Origin: Streptomyces sp. DH41
GTDB lineage: Bacteria; Actinomycetota; Actinomycetes; Streptomycetales; Streptomycetaceae
Length of the DNA stretch: 64,000 nucleotides
Direction: 5' to 3'
Assembly: GCF_029813785.1 (NCBI RefSeq)
Contig: NZ_JARVKY010000010.1
Location: forward strand, 1 to 64,000
The position numbers and the translations under genes were made by a program. Shown here piece by piece: positions 9,140 to 17,480 of this stretch. Within the stretch, counting starts at the first letter, position 1; each line of letters opens with the position of its first letter. Under the pieces are notes generated by a model that searched no databases, had not been told where the DNA came from, and worked only from the letters and a program-made list of their open reading frames with translations.

Positions 9140-9847
9140 GTGTCCTCCGCCTGCCGCGAGGAACTGATCACGCGAAACGTCGCCAAGCTGGACGAGCCGC
9201 CCCGCACCGACAATCGTGAACTGAAGCCGTGGACCCTCGACGAGACGCTCGACTTCCTCGCGGCATCCCGTATGGACCCGCTGTACGCGGCCTTCGTGCT
9301 CGCCATCGGCATGGGGCTCCGCCGGGGAGAGATCATCGGCCTGCGCTGGTCGGACCTCGATCTCGACAGCCGCGTTCTCTACGTCCGCCAGCAGACGCAG
9401 CGCCGTCGGGGCGTCCTCTACGACGACGATCCCAAGAGCCGCCGTCGCCGGGCCGTCCCGCTGCCTGCCCTCTGTATCGCGCCCCTGCGCTGGCACCGGA
9501 TGCGGCAGGCGGCTGCACGGGCCAAAGCGGGGGAGCAGTGGCAGGAGTCCGGTTACGTCTTCACCACCCGGACCGGCCGCCAGGTCGAGCCGCGGAACGT
9601 CTACCGCTCCTTTACCCGCGTCGCCGAGTCCGCCGGCCTCCGCGTCATTCGGTTGCACGACGCCCGGCACGGCACCGCCACGCTCCTCACAGCGGCCGGA
9701 GTCGCGCCTCGCGTCGTGATGGAGATCCTCGGGCACTCACAGATCAGCATCACCATGGGCGTCTACACGCACGTCGTGCAGGACACGCAGCGTGAGGCCA
9801 TGAGCCACATGGACCGGCTGCTGCGGAGGCGCCCTGGTCGTCGGTGA
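9140..9847 (+). pseudogene. Tyrosine integrase remnant lacking the N-terminal domain
   Basis: Only the catalytic C-terminal domain (about 235 residues) of a phage-type tyrosine recombinase is present. The catalytic residues remain: Arg in GLRRGEIIGLRW, His-x-x-Arg in HDARHG, His in LGHSQ and the nucleophile Tyr in GVYTHV. The arm- and core-binding N-terminal ~150 residues are missing: upstream sequence gives no integrase similarity and overlaps the gene on the other strand. Full-length relatives are about 380-420 residues. It points to the att repeat at 10,689 just as the intact integrase points to the tRNA gene, which suggests an older element inserted in tandem. Confidence 0.8.
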
Positions 9848-9874
9848 CCAACGGAGTTCAAGCACGTAGGTATC

Positions 9875-9907
9875 AAGGGCCCCGGACCGTCATTGGTCTG
9901 GGGCCTT
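9875..9907 (+). terminator. Hairpin after the integrase remnant
   Basis: AAGGGCCCCGGACC pairs imperfectly with GGTCTGGGGCCTT around a short loop, 28 bp after the integrase stop. Confidence 0.6.
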
Positions 9908-10022
9908 CTGGCGGGCCGACAGCAGTTCGATGACGCCGCTTGATCGCAAACTTCCTTGCGGACAGACTGCCCTCCATGGGATCAGTAGGCATGGCCACCG
10001 ACGCGCAGATCAAGAAGCTGCG

Positions 10023-10556
10023 ATGAGCACCGACCTGCCCTTCTTCCGGTATCACCCGGAACCCCTGGCAAGCGGGTCCATCCGCGCGTCCGCAGAGTCG
10101 TGTGCTTGCTGCGGCCGCAGCACGGGCTGGATCTACACGGCAACCTTCTACTCCGCGCAAGAGGTCAGCGGACGCTTCTGCCCCTGGTGCATTGCAGACG
10201 GGAGCGCGGCTGATCGTTTCGCGGGTGAATTCACCGACTCCTACGGGCTCGACGGCGTGAGCGACGACGTGTTGTACGAGGTCACCCGCCGCACACCTGG
10301 GTTCCACGCTTGGCAGGATCCGCACTGGCTCGTCCACTGCCACGACGCGGGCGCCTTCGTTGGTGAAGTCGGGTACACCGAGTTGGCGGAGCATCCCGAA
10401 GCTCTCGACCAGCTGCGTGCCGACCTGCGCATCGATGGCCACCACGACGAAAGCCAGGTTGAGCGCCTCTTGACCCGCCTGGGCGAGGGGATGACCGCCA
10501 TGCTCTTCCGGTGCACCGTCTGTGGTGACCACCTCGCCTACGCCGACGCATCCTGA
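10023..10556 (+). CDS. CbrC family (UPF0167) protein
   Basis: 177 residues. It has the family layout: an N-terminal FFRYHPEP, then CACCGR and FCPWCIADG metal-type cysteine pairs, and a C-terminal CTVCGDHLAYAD. The E. coli member is linked to colicin E2 tolerance; the biochemical role is unknown. The start ATG 10023 is preceded by an in-frame region with no similarity. It lies between the integrase remnant and the att repeat, so it is probably cargo of the older element. Confidence 0.85.
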   Translation: MSTDLPFFRYHPEPLASGSIRASAESCACCGRSTGWIYTATFYSAQEVSGRFCPWCIADGSAADRFAGEFTDSYGLDGVSDDVLYEVTRRTPGFHAWQDPHWLVHCHDAGAFVGEVGYTELAEHPEALDQLRADLRIDGHHDESQVERLLTRLGEGMTAMLFRCTVCGDHLAYADAS

Positions 10557-10640
10557 AGATCGGCTGCCGTGGCGAGTCTGCGACACCAGATGAGGACGCG
10601 GGCGGCAGTGACCGCCCGCGTTGATGTCAGACGTGGATGT

Positions 10641-10683
10641 CAGAAGGGCTCACCTCCGAAAATCCGGAGGTGGGCCCCTTCTG
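10641..10683. terminator. Strong hairpin just outside the element's distal end
   Basis: A long stem (AGAAGGGCTCACCTCCG with CGGAGGTGGGCCCCTTCT, one mismatch) and a small A/T loop end 6 bp before the att repeat. It would block transcription across the element boundary in both directions. Confidence 0.75.
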
Positions 10684-10688
10684 AACTG

Positions 10689-10731
10689 GTGCCCCCGGCA
10701 GGATTCGAACCTGCGACACCCGCTTTAGGAG
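10689..10731. other. att direct repeat (3' part of tRNA-Arg), distal end of element
   Basis: A 43-bp sequence identical to positions 43,797-43,839, covering the T-arm, variable loop and part of the anticodon stem-loop of the tRNA-Arg(CCU) gene in the same orientation. After the shared block the sequence diverges at once (TTTTCCCTGG instead of the rest of the tRNA), as expected for an attL/attR core. The 468-bp gap 10,557-11,024 otherwise holds only the hairpin before it and unassigned sequence after it. Confidence 0.92.
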
Positions 10732-11024
10732 TTTTCCCTGGGTAGGGCTGTGACCTGGGGAAATGAGGGCTACAGGTGGTCTGGCCAGGGAATCACCCCT
10801 CCGTAGTTCTCACGTCTTCGCGGGGCTTCCCGTGCTGATATGTGTTGAACCTGTGCTGTAGAGGCGCACCCGGCCCGCTCGCCCACCGGCTGGCCCGGTG
10901 TGCCGTGCAACCGCGAGGGCCGGCCGACCGAGATGATCACGAAGGGCACCAGCAGGCGCCGCGAGCAAGCACCGGAAGGCGACGGCGGATTGAAGCCGGC
11001 CGGTCCGGGGCCGGCTTCCGTGGT

Positions 11025-11630
11025 TCAGACGGGGGTGCTCTCGTCGGGGACGAAGGGGTCTCCGTGGCCGGGGACGATCAGGGCGGGCTTGAGGGCGAGG
11101 ATCTTGCGGCGGGAGGCGCGCAGGCCCTCGTGGTCGTCGGAGGTGGGATCTTCGGCGGGGCCGTGGACGCTCCACCAGGCGTGGGTGAGGACGACGGTCC
11201 CTTCGGCGGTTTCCGCGACGGTGGAGATGTCCTGGGGAGTGTGGCCGGGCGTTTCCATCAGGCGGATCGAGGGGGAGAGCTGGTACCCGTCGGCGGGACG
11301 GTCGTACCAGAGGTGGTTGTGGTAGGCGGCCCAGACGTCGTGGGCGCGCGCGTTGGGGAACAGGGCGGCGTTGAGGGTGTGGTCTGGGTGGTGGTGGCTG
11401 AAGACCACGTCGGTCACCTGTTCGGGGCTTACGCCGGCGGCGGCGAGCGGGCCCAGGATGAGTTTGCGGTCCTCGACCATGCCGGGGTCGACGACGACGA
11501 TCGTGTCGCCGTCGCGCAGGAGGCAGACGGTCGAGGCGACGTGCCACGGCTTCTCGCGGCCGTCGCGGTCCGCGTTGCGTGCGTCGAGGCTGTCGTAACC
11601 GGTGGTCAGCAGGGTGAATGTGGCCGTCAT
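11025..11630 (-). CDS. Metallo-beta-lactamase-fold hydrolase (lactonase-like)
   Basis: 201 residues with the HxHxDH metal motif (SHHHPDHT), a middle MLETPGHTPQ-type His and a final PGHGDPF. That is a compact dinuclear zinc hydrolase like the N-acyl-homoserine-lactonase or glyoxalase II branches. The start is ATG 11630; upstream in-frame sequence is Pro/Arg-rich and non-coding in character. Its 5' end lies 143 bp downstream of the CGNR regulator gene, which points the same way. Substrate not predictable. Confidence 0.85.
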   Translation of the reverse strand: MTATFTLLTTGYDSLDARNADRDGREKPWHVASTVCLLRDGDTIVVVDPGMVEDRKLILGPLAAAGVSPEQVTDVVFSHHHPDHTLNAALFPNARAHDVWAAYHNHLWYDRPADGYQLSPSIRLMETPGHTPQDISTVAETAEGTVVLTHAWWSVHGPAEDPTSDDHEGLRASRRKILALKPALIVPGHGDPFVPDESTPV

Positions 11631-11773
11631 GAGAGCCGATGGTCCTTCGTTGATCGTGGGGAACGACCGGATGGAGGGCGAGTTGGGCCGTCCATGCCGG
11701 GGGCTTGAGGTCGTGCGAAACCGCGCCCCGGCGCGGGTCCGGTGAACCGGCGGCGGGGCGGGAGTGGCTCGAC

Positions 11774-12391
11774 TCAGTCGGTGGTGGTCTGCGTGCGGCG
11801 GGCGTAGGCGCGGGCGGCGCGGGCGCGGTCGCCGCAGCGCACCGAGCACCAGTGGCGGCGCCCCGCGCGGAGCAGGTAGCGGTTGCAGGGGGTGGAGGGG
11901 CAGGCCGTCAGCCGTTCGGCGTCGGGTCCGGTGAGCAGGTCGGCGGCGTCGGCGGCGAGGATGCCGAGGGCCTGGTCGACGATCTGGTCGATGGGGTGCG
12001 GGGCGGTGCGGTGCATGCCGCGGACCGAGTCCCAGCCGAGCGGGGAGGCGGTGGGCACTCGCGTGAGGGCGTCGTTGACGGCCGCCAGCGCGGTGGCGGG
12101 AGCCGGATGCCCGCCGACCTGGGCGGCGAGCAGGGCGCGTACCTGCTCGCGCAGGGAGCGCAGACGTGCCGCGCAGATCTCCTGCATGCCGGCGTCCGCG
12201 GGGGCCAGGTTGTGGTCCACCAGCCACTGGTTGGCGCCGGAGGGCGTGCCCAACACATCGAGGAACTGGCCGCCCGGCAGGGCAATGGCGCTGTTGGCCA
12301 GGTCGAGGGCGGGGTATTGCTCAGCGCCCGGTGCCGGGGGCAGCCCCGGGCCGGCTGCGTCGACGGTGGTGGCGGTATCGGTCTCACTCAC
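11774..12391 (-). CDS. CGNR zinc-finger transcription regulator (ABATE domain)
   Basis: About 205 residues from GTG 12391. The N-terminal region carries the ABATE-type start (LDLANSAIALPGGQFLDVL, WLVDHNL) and the C-terminus has the CGNR zinc finger (ACPSTPCNRYLL, HWCSVRCGDRARAARAYARR). In this member the CGNR tetrad itself reads PCNR. These proteins are ligand-responsive repressors next to small-molecule enzymes and exporters. It is divergent from the MBL/monooxygenase/MFS genes, and the shared intergenic region holds three ATCCGTGA half-sites, so it very likely controls both directions. Confidence 0.85.
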   Translation of the reverse strand: MSETDTATTVDAAGPGLPPAPGAEQYPALDLANSAIALPGGQFLDVLGTPSGANQWLVDHNLAPADAGMQEICAARLRSLREQVRALLAAQVGGHPAPATALAAVNDALTRVPTASPLGWDSVRGMHRTAPHPIDQIVDQALGILAADAADLLTGPDAERLTACPSTPCNRYLLRAGRRHWCSVRCGDRARAARAYARRTQTTTD

Positions 12392-12416
12392 GTATCTCAC
12401 GCTACAGCTTGCTTCT

Positions 12417-12466
12417 ATCCGTGACAAACGCCTATGGTCACGGATGTAAGCCAATCTATCCGTGAG
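12417..12466. promoter_or_regulatory. Three-half-site operator between CGNR regulator and MBL operon
   Basis: A perfect dyad ATCCGTGAC / GTCACGGAT with an 11-nt spacer (12,417-12,445) is followed by a third half-site ATCCGTGAG at 12,458-12,466, just before the ribosome site of the rightward gene. The position suits repression of both divergent genes by the CGNR protein. Confidence 0.72.
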
Positions 12467-12477
12467 GTGATTTCGTC

Positions 12478-13245
12478 ATGGCAGCAACCGGCGCGTCCAG
12501 CGAGCAGGTCCCCATCCGTGTCTTCGGCGGTCCGACCGCCCTCATCGAGTACGGCGGGCTGCGGTTCCTGACCGACCCGACCTTCGACGCCCCCGGCACC
12601 TACCCCTCCGGCCTGGCCAAGACCGCGCCCGCCTCCGCCACGCCCGCTGATCTGGGCCGTATCGATGTGGTGCTGCTGTCGCACGACGAGCACGACGACA
12701 ACCTCGACGCCTCGGGCCGGGCCCTGCTCACCGATGTCCCCCTGACCCTGACCACGCCCAGTGGCGCGGGCCGGCTGGGCGGCACCGCACGCCCTTTGAA
12801 GGACTGGGAGTCCATCGAGCTCGACCGCCCCGGTGGCGGCACGGTCACCGTCACCGGCGTCCCGGCCCTGCACGGGCCCGGAGCACGCGCGGACCTCGAA
12901 CCCGTTGTCGGCGAGGTCGTCGGTTTCGTCCTGAGTGGTGACGGCCTGCCCACCGTCTACGTCAGCGGCGACAACGCCCAGCTCTCCCTGGTCCGTGAGA
13001 TCGCCGACCGGTCGGGCCCGGTGGACACCGCCGTACTGTTCGCCGGCGCGGTCCGCACTCCCGTCCTGGACCGCGCGCTGCTCACGCTCGACAGCGCTCA
13101 AGCCGCCGAGGCCGCCCGCATCCTGGGCGCCCGCCGGATCGTGCCGGTCCACTTCGACAGCTGGGCCCACTTCACCGAGGGCTGCGAGCAGCTCGTGGAC
13201 GCCTTCACCACCGCCGGACTGATCGACCGCGTCGAACTGGCCTGA
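12478..13245 (+). CDS. MBL-fold metal-dependent hydrolase (UlaG-like)
   Basis: 255 residues. The opening VFGGPTALIEYGGLRFLTDPTFD and LLSHDEHDDNLD match the UlaG-like branch of metallo-beta-lactamase-fold proteins, and a later HFDSWAHFTEG gives the last His ligands. The first metal motif reads HDEHDD. It is the first gene of a rightward cluster with a flavin-type monooxygenase and an MFS exporter, under the operator bound, by inference, by the divergent CGNR regulator. Role: probable hydrolysis or detoxification of a small molecule. Confidence 0.8.
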   Translation: MAATGASSEQVPIRVFGGPTALIEYGGLRFLTDPTFDAPGTYPSGLAKTAPASATPADLGRIDVVLLSHDEHDDNLDASGRALLTDVPLTLTTPSGAGRLGGTARPLKDWESIELDRPGGGTVTVTGVPALHGPGARADLEPVVGEVVGFVLSGDGLPTVYVSGDNAQLSLVREIADRSGPVDTAVLFAGAVRTPVLDRALLTLDSAQAAEAARILGARRIVPVHFDSWAHFTEGCEQLVDAFTTAGLIDRVELA

Positions 13246-13349
13246 CACCGAACGCCCCTGGCCCCGCGGCGCGCCACGCGTGCACCGCGGCGGTCCTTTC
13301 CCCGGCCCCGCCACTCGCGCCAGGCCGGCGCACCGCAGAAGGAATCCCC

Positions 13350-14450
13350 GTGAACGACCCGATCAGGGGCACGGCGCGCGGCTCCGCTCCCGCGCCGCTG
13401 TCCGTCCTCGACACCGCCTTGGCCGGCCGCGGCGTCAGCGCCGCCGACGCCCTGTCCGGCAGCATCGCACTGGCCGAACTCGCCGAGAGGCGCGGTTTCA
13501 CCCGCTACTGGGTGACCGAACACCACTCCATGCCCGGCGTCTCGTCCTCCAGCCCCGCCGTCCTGCTGGCCCGACTGACCGCCCACACCACGCGGCTGCG
13601 GCTCGGGGCGGGCGGAGTGATGCTGCCCAACCACCCCTCACTGATCGTCGCCGAGCAGTACGGCCTGCTCCAGGCCCTCGCTCCAGACCGGATCGACCTC
13701 GGTCTGGGCCGCGCCCCGGGCACCAACCAGGCCACCGCCGCCGCCCTGCGACGAGGCCGCTCCGACGACGACGACTTCCCGCAACAGGTCGTCGAGCTGC
13801 TGCGCTTCCTCGACGACGACTTCCCCGAAGAGCACCCCTACCGCGAGCGCGTCCACGCCGTGCCCGGACCGGGACAGGACAAGGAGAACGGTCTTCCGCA
13901 GACGACCGGCCGCCCCTCGGTCTGGCTGCTGGGATCCTCCGGATACTCCGCCCAGCTCGCCGCCCGCCTGGGCCTGCCCTTCGCCTTCGCCGCGCACTTC
14001 TCTCCCGATCAGGTGGCCGGTGCGCTCCAGCTCTACCGCGACCGGTTCACCCCCTCGGCCGTCCTCACCGAGCCGTACGCACTGGCCAGCTTCGCCGTCA
14101 TGGCCGCCGACGACGAGCACGAGGCCCTGCGCCAGACACGCAGCTACGCCCACAGCATGATGCGCATGCTCCACGGCAAGTCCTACCTCGTACCCACCCC
14201 CGACGAGGCGGCTTCCTACCCCTACACCGCCTCGGAGCAGCACGTTCTCGACCGCTGGACCAACACCGTCCTGCACGGCGCGCCCGACCGGGTCACCGCG
14301 CACCTCGACCGCTTGCACGAGGCCGCTCGGCCCGACGAGATCATGATCGCCAGTGTGGGCCACACCCCTCAGGCGCTTCTGCGCTCGACCGAACTGATCG
14401 CCGATGCCTACACCCTGCCGAGCACACCGGTCCCCGTGTCCGCTCGCTGA
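13350..14450 (+). CDS. LLM-class (luciferase-like) flavin-dependent oxidoreductase
   Basis: 366 residues in the bacterial luciferase-like fold. Typical landmarks are RYWVTEHHSMPG near residue 50, RLGAGGVMLPNHPSLIVAEQYG (the conserved core after strand 4), and DRIDLGLGRAPGTN. Such enzymes use FMN or F420 with a reductase supplied in trans. GTG 13350 follows a GAAGGAAT ribosome site. It sits between an MBL-fold hydrolase and an exporter, suggesting modification and export of a toxic or signalling compound. Confidence 0.9.
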   Translation: MNDPIRGTARGSAPAPLSVLDTALAGRGVSAADALSGSIALAELAERRGFTRYWVTEHHSMPGVSSSSPAVLLARLTAHTTRLRLGAGGVMLPNHPSLIVAEQYGLLQALAPDRIDLGLGRAPGTNQATAAALRRGRSDDDDFPQQVVELLRFLDDDFPEEHPYRERVHAVPGPGQDKENGLPQTTGRPSVWLLGSSGYSAQLAARLGLPFAFAAHFSPDQVAGALQLYRDRFTPSAVLTEPYALASFAVMAADDEHEALRQTRSYAHSMMRMLHGKSYLVPTPDEAASYPYTASEQHVLDRWTNTVLHGAPDRVTAHLDRLHEAARPDEIMIASVGHTPQALLRSTELIADAYTLPSTPVPVSAR

Positions 14451-14559
14451 CGGCCCCGGGCAGCTCGCACGGGCCACCTGGCTCGCGGCCGGACAGGACC
14501 ATGTAAGGCACCCCAACACCACGCCCGCCCACAACCATTGGGCTCGTAACGGAGACACC

Positions 14560-15879
14560 ATGCCCCACACCGCGGCTACGCCACCCAGCGTGTCGGCAGA
14601 CGCCCCACCGGCCCCTCCCGGCCCTTCGCTCCCCGAGACGCAAAAGCGCATCCTGGTCATCCTGCTGGCGTCCCAGATCCTCAGCGGCGTAGGACTCGCG
14701 GCCGGCGTCACCGTTGCCGCCCTGCTGGCTCAGGACATGCTCCACTCCACCACTCTGGCCGGGCTGCCCAGCGCCCTGCTCACCGCAGGCTCCGCCCTCG
14801 CCGCGGTCACGATCGGCCGCGTCTCGCAGACCCGCGGGCGCCGCCCCGGCCTGGCCGCCGGCTACCTCGCAGGCGCGATCGGCGGTGCCGGAGTCGTCGT
14901 CGCTGCCGCCCTCGACAACCCGGCCCTGCTGTTCATCTCCCTCTTCCTCTACGGCGCCGGCACCGCCGCCAACCTCCAGGCCCGCTACGCCGGAGCCGAC
15001 CTCGCCGCCCCGCGTCACCGCGCCCGCGCCCTGTCCACCGTCCTGGTCGCCACCACGCTGGGCGGCGTCGTCGGCCCCAACCTGACCGCCCCCGCCGGAC
15101 ACCTCGCCACCGCCCTCGCACTGCCCCCGCTGAGCGGCCTGTTCCTCGTCTCCAGCGCGGCGTTCGCCATGGCCGCACTGACCCTCCTGATCTGGCTGCG
15201 TCCCGACCCTCTCCTGCTCGCCCGCACCCTCCCCTCCGAGCCGGAGGGACCGGAGCGCACCGGCACAGGACCGGCGCCCCACGTCCAGCAGCCCGCCACA
15301 CACCGCCGCCCCGGCCTGCCGCTGGGGGTACTGGTGATGGTCCTCAGCCAGCTCGTCATGGTCGCGATCATGACGATGACCCCCGTGCACATGCACGACC
15401 ACGGCCACGGCACCGCCGCCTCCGGCCTCGTCATAGCCCTGCACGTCGGCGCGATGTACCTGCCCTCACCCCTGACCGGAGCACTCACCGACCGCTACGG
15501 CCCGAGCGTGACGGCCGCCGCCTCCGGACTGACCCTGCTGGCTGCCGGCATCCTCGCCGCCGCCGCGCCGGCCGACTCCGTCCTCCTGCTCACCGTCGCT
15601 CTCATCCTGCTCGGCATCGGATGGAACTTCGGCCTCGTCAGCGGCACCACCATCATCACGAACGCCGTCCCCCTGGCCACGCGAGCCAAGACCCAAGGCA
15701 TGGTCGACGTCGCCATCGCAATTGCCGGCGCCACCGGCGGCATGACCTCCGGGATCGTCGTCGCAGCAGCCAGCTACCCCTTCCTCGCTCTCACCGGCGC
15801 CGCCTTCGCCCTCGCCCTCCTCCCCGCAGTCATCGTCGCCCAGAAAACCCCACTCCGTACACCGTCCTCGGAACGCTGA
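14560..15879 (+). CDS. MFS transporter
   Basis: 439 residues with about 12 hydrophobic segments and an MFS-type loop (SQTRGRRPGLAAGY). There is a His-rich loop (HMHDHGHG) near residue 280. ATG 14560 is preceded by GGAGACACC. It is third in the CGNR-controlled cluster and probably exports the same compound or its product. The sequence from the stop to 16,267 holds no intact gene. Confidence 0.87.
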   Translation: MPHTAATPPSVSADAPPAPPGPSLPETQKRILVILLASQILSGVGLAAGVTVAALLAQDMLHSTTLAGLPSALLTAGSALAAVTIGRVSQTRGRRPGLAAGYLAGAIGGAGVVVAAALDNPALLFISLFLYGAGTAANLQARYAGADLAAPRHRARALSTVLVATTLGGVVGPNLTAPAGHLATALALPPLSGLFLVSSAAFAMAALTLLIWLRPDPLLLARTLPSEPEGPERTGTGPAPHVQQPATHRRPGLPLGVLVMVLSQLVMVAIMTMTPVHMHDHGHGTAASGLVIALHVGAMYLPSPLTGALTDRYGPSVTAAASGLTLLAAGILAAAAPADSVLLLTVALILLGIGWNFGLVSGTTIITNAVPLATRAKTQGMVDVAIAIAGATGGMTSGIVVAAASYPFLALTGAAFALALLPAVIVAQKTPLRTPSSER

Positions 15880-16035
15880 CAGACCAGCGCCGACCGTCAG
15901 CCCCTCAGACACTCCGCAGCGACTTCAACGCCAGATGCATGAAGGCTCCTCGCCGTGGCGCCCGCCCCTCACACGGGCCGGGGCAGGGCGGCAACGAGGT
16001 GAGAGCCCTCGCCCGCCACCAGTGGAAACCCCAGG

Positions 16036-16240
16036 TCACGGCCAAACCGAGCATGAGGGCTGACGGCCGGCCTCGTGCAATCGACGGCTGAAGTCCTGCC
16101 ACTCGTGCAGCGATTGGGGTCGGCGGGGCGCTGACCTGGGAATTTTCGGTCAAACGCGCGTTGACCTGCGACAACAACTCTCGGTGGTTCTCCCAGGTCA
16201 ACGCCGTTTCCCAGACTCATGTGCCCTGGATGTGCCCTCC
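16036..16240 (-). repeat. Direct repeat copy A with relic of a 31-residue ORF
   Basis: About 170 bp similar (by eye roughly 75-80%) to 29,728-29,930. On the minus strand both encode the same peptide end, SLHEWQDF followed by an RLHEAG block and VWP-stop; here the start codon equivalent is lost (GCG instead of GTG). Both copies also carry a nested dyad (GTTGACCTG / CAGGTCAAC and TTTCCCAG). The 388-bp gap 15,880-16,267 holds only this copy. Confidence 0.75.
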
Positions 16241-16267
16241 ACGTATGCGAGTTTCACGCTCGACGGC

Positions 16268-17173
16268 CTACCAGTCCGGAAGGCGCGTTCGTGTGAGCCC
16301 GGACGGGATTTCCTCCTCCGTCAGTTCCTCCACCGGTGCCGTCCTTCGCGGTGGCGGAGTCGGACGCACTGCACGGAAGCGGCGTGCTTCGAGTGTTTCC
16401 CTGACCACCTCGGTGAGGGGGCGAGGCGCGAAAGTCCCGCCTTCTTCCATGGCCTGGCGTCGGCGTGTCCACCACCTGAACGCCCAGCGGGCCAAGGCGG
16501 CGACAAGCAAGCAGCTCAGGGCCCCGTAGACCAACGTCGAGATCGACGGCGCTTGTGGCAGGGGGGCTCGTGGGCTGTCAGCGGGCGCCTGCATCTTCCT
16601 GAGGGCACGGCTCCGCTCCAGGCAGAACGTCGTAATGCCCACCACTACCAGGGCAGTCAGATGGACTCGCAGCGCTGCTACGGCGCGTACTACGTGGGTG
16701 GCGACCGTCCCCGGCCTCTTCTGCATGATCTCGGCTGCTTCGGCTTGTGTGTACTCCAGTGCTTTGGTCGCCCATACAGCTGTGCGCTGCTGTGGCGGAA
16801 GGTTGCACAGCGCTCGATGCACCGCCAGGCGATTGGCAATCAAGTCGCTGAAGTCCGCGACGTGTACGTCCGCCGACTGAGCCTGCCAGGCACCCTTCGA
16901 GGTCGCAGTCGTCTGCCGTCGGACTTGTCGACTTGCGGCTCGTACGTCGTTGCGTATCACGACGTAGAGGTAGGCACGAGGATCACGAATCCCGGTCGGC
17001 GCGTTGAGGGCTTTCGTGAACGCGGTCTGCACCACGTCCTCTGCGGACAGAGTGGATTCTGGCAGGCGCTCGTCGGCCAGTAGCCGGCGGGCAAAGCCTT
17101 CCATCTCCCGGCAGTGTCCTTCGTACAGTGCTGCTAGATCAGCAGCGGTTGCTCCGCCGTACTTCTCAGCCAC
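16268..17173 (-). CDS. ECF-like sigma factor with C-terminal membrane segment
   Basis: 301 residues. Residues 8-90 form sigma region 2 (ALYEGHCREMEGFARRLL, AEDVVQTAFTKAL, RAYLYVVIRND). Residues 115-175 form region 4 with the helix-turn-helix (LCNLPPQQRTAVWATKALEYTQAEAAEIM). After this there are two hydrophobic segments (about 180-190 and 225-243) and a basic/proline-rich tail, which ordinary ECF factors lack. GTG 17173 has a good GGGGGGA ribosome site and overlaps the upstream small gene's stop (GTGGCTGA). Membrane attachment may replace a separate anti-sigma factor. Target genes unknown. Confidence 0.78.
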   Translation of the reverse strand: MAEKYGGATAADLAALYEGHCREMEGFARRLLADERLPESTLSAEDVVQTAFTKALNAPTGIRDPRAYLYVVIRNDVRAASRQVRRQTTATSKGAWQAQSADVHVADFSDLIANRLAVHRALCNLPPQQRTAVWATKALEYTQAEAAEIMQKRPGTVATHVVRAVAALRVHLTALVVVGITTFCLERSRALRKMQAPADSPRAPLPQAPSISTLVYGALSCLLVAALARWAFRWWTRRRQAMEEGGTFAPRPLTEVVRETLEARRFRAVRPTPPPRRTAPVEELTEEEIPSGLTRTRLPDW

Positions 17174-17414
17174 GGCCGTCCCCCCGCTTCCCGTTCTGCT
17201 TGTTCGCCTGGCTGCTGTTTCCTTGCTCACGACGAGCACGAATCAGAGCTGCCCTGGCTTGTGCCCGGTTTCGGTAGGACACGCTGTCCACCCAGCCCTT
17301 GAGACTCGGAGTCAGAACGGCGGCGACGGACAACAACGCGCCCATGATCTCCACGAAGACCTCCTCGAAGTAGCTGGCCGCCCTGCCCAGACGCTGGGCT
17401 GCGGCCGTACACAA
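17166..17414 (-). CDS. Small membrane peptide coupled to the sigma factor gene
   Basis: 82 residues with one hydrophobic helix (EIMGALLSVAAVLTPSL) and a strongly basic, Gln/Asn-rich tail. Its stop codon overlaps the start region of the sigma factor by 8 bp, so translation is probably coupled. That arrangement is common for anti-sigma or sensor partners. No family recognised; the exact start (GTG/ATG choices near 17,350-17,414) is uncertain. Confidence 0.5.
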   Translation of the reverse strand: MCTAAAQRLGRAASYFEEVFVEIMGALLSVAAVLTPSLKGWVDSVSYRNRAQARAALIRARREQGNSSQANKQNGKRGDGRG

Positions 17415-17480
17415 CTGGAGAGGTCCGGGAGGCGCATTCTCATGACATGGGCTCGGAGTTGTTTGAGCTCCCGATCTACC

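Noticed and set aside
10689..10731. A second tRNA-Arg gene
   Set aside because: Only the 3' part is present; the 5' acceptor strand, D-arm and half of the anticodon stem are missing.
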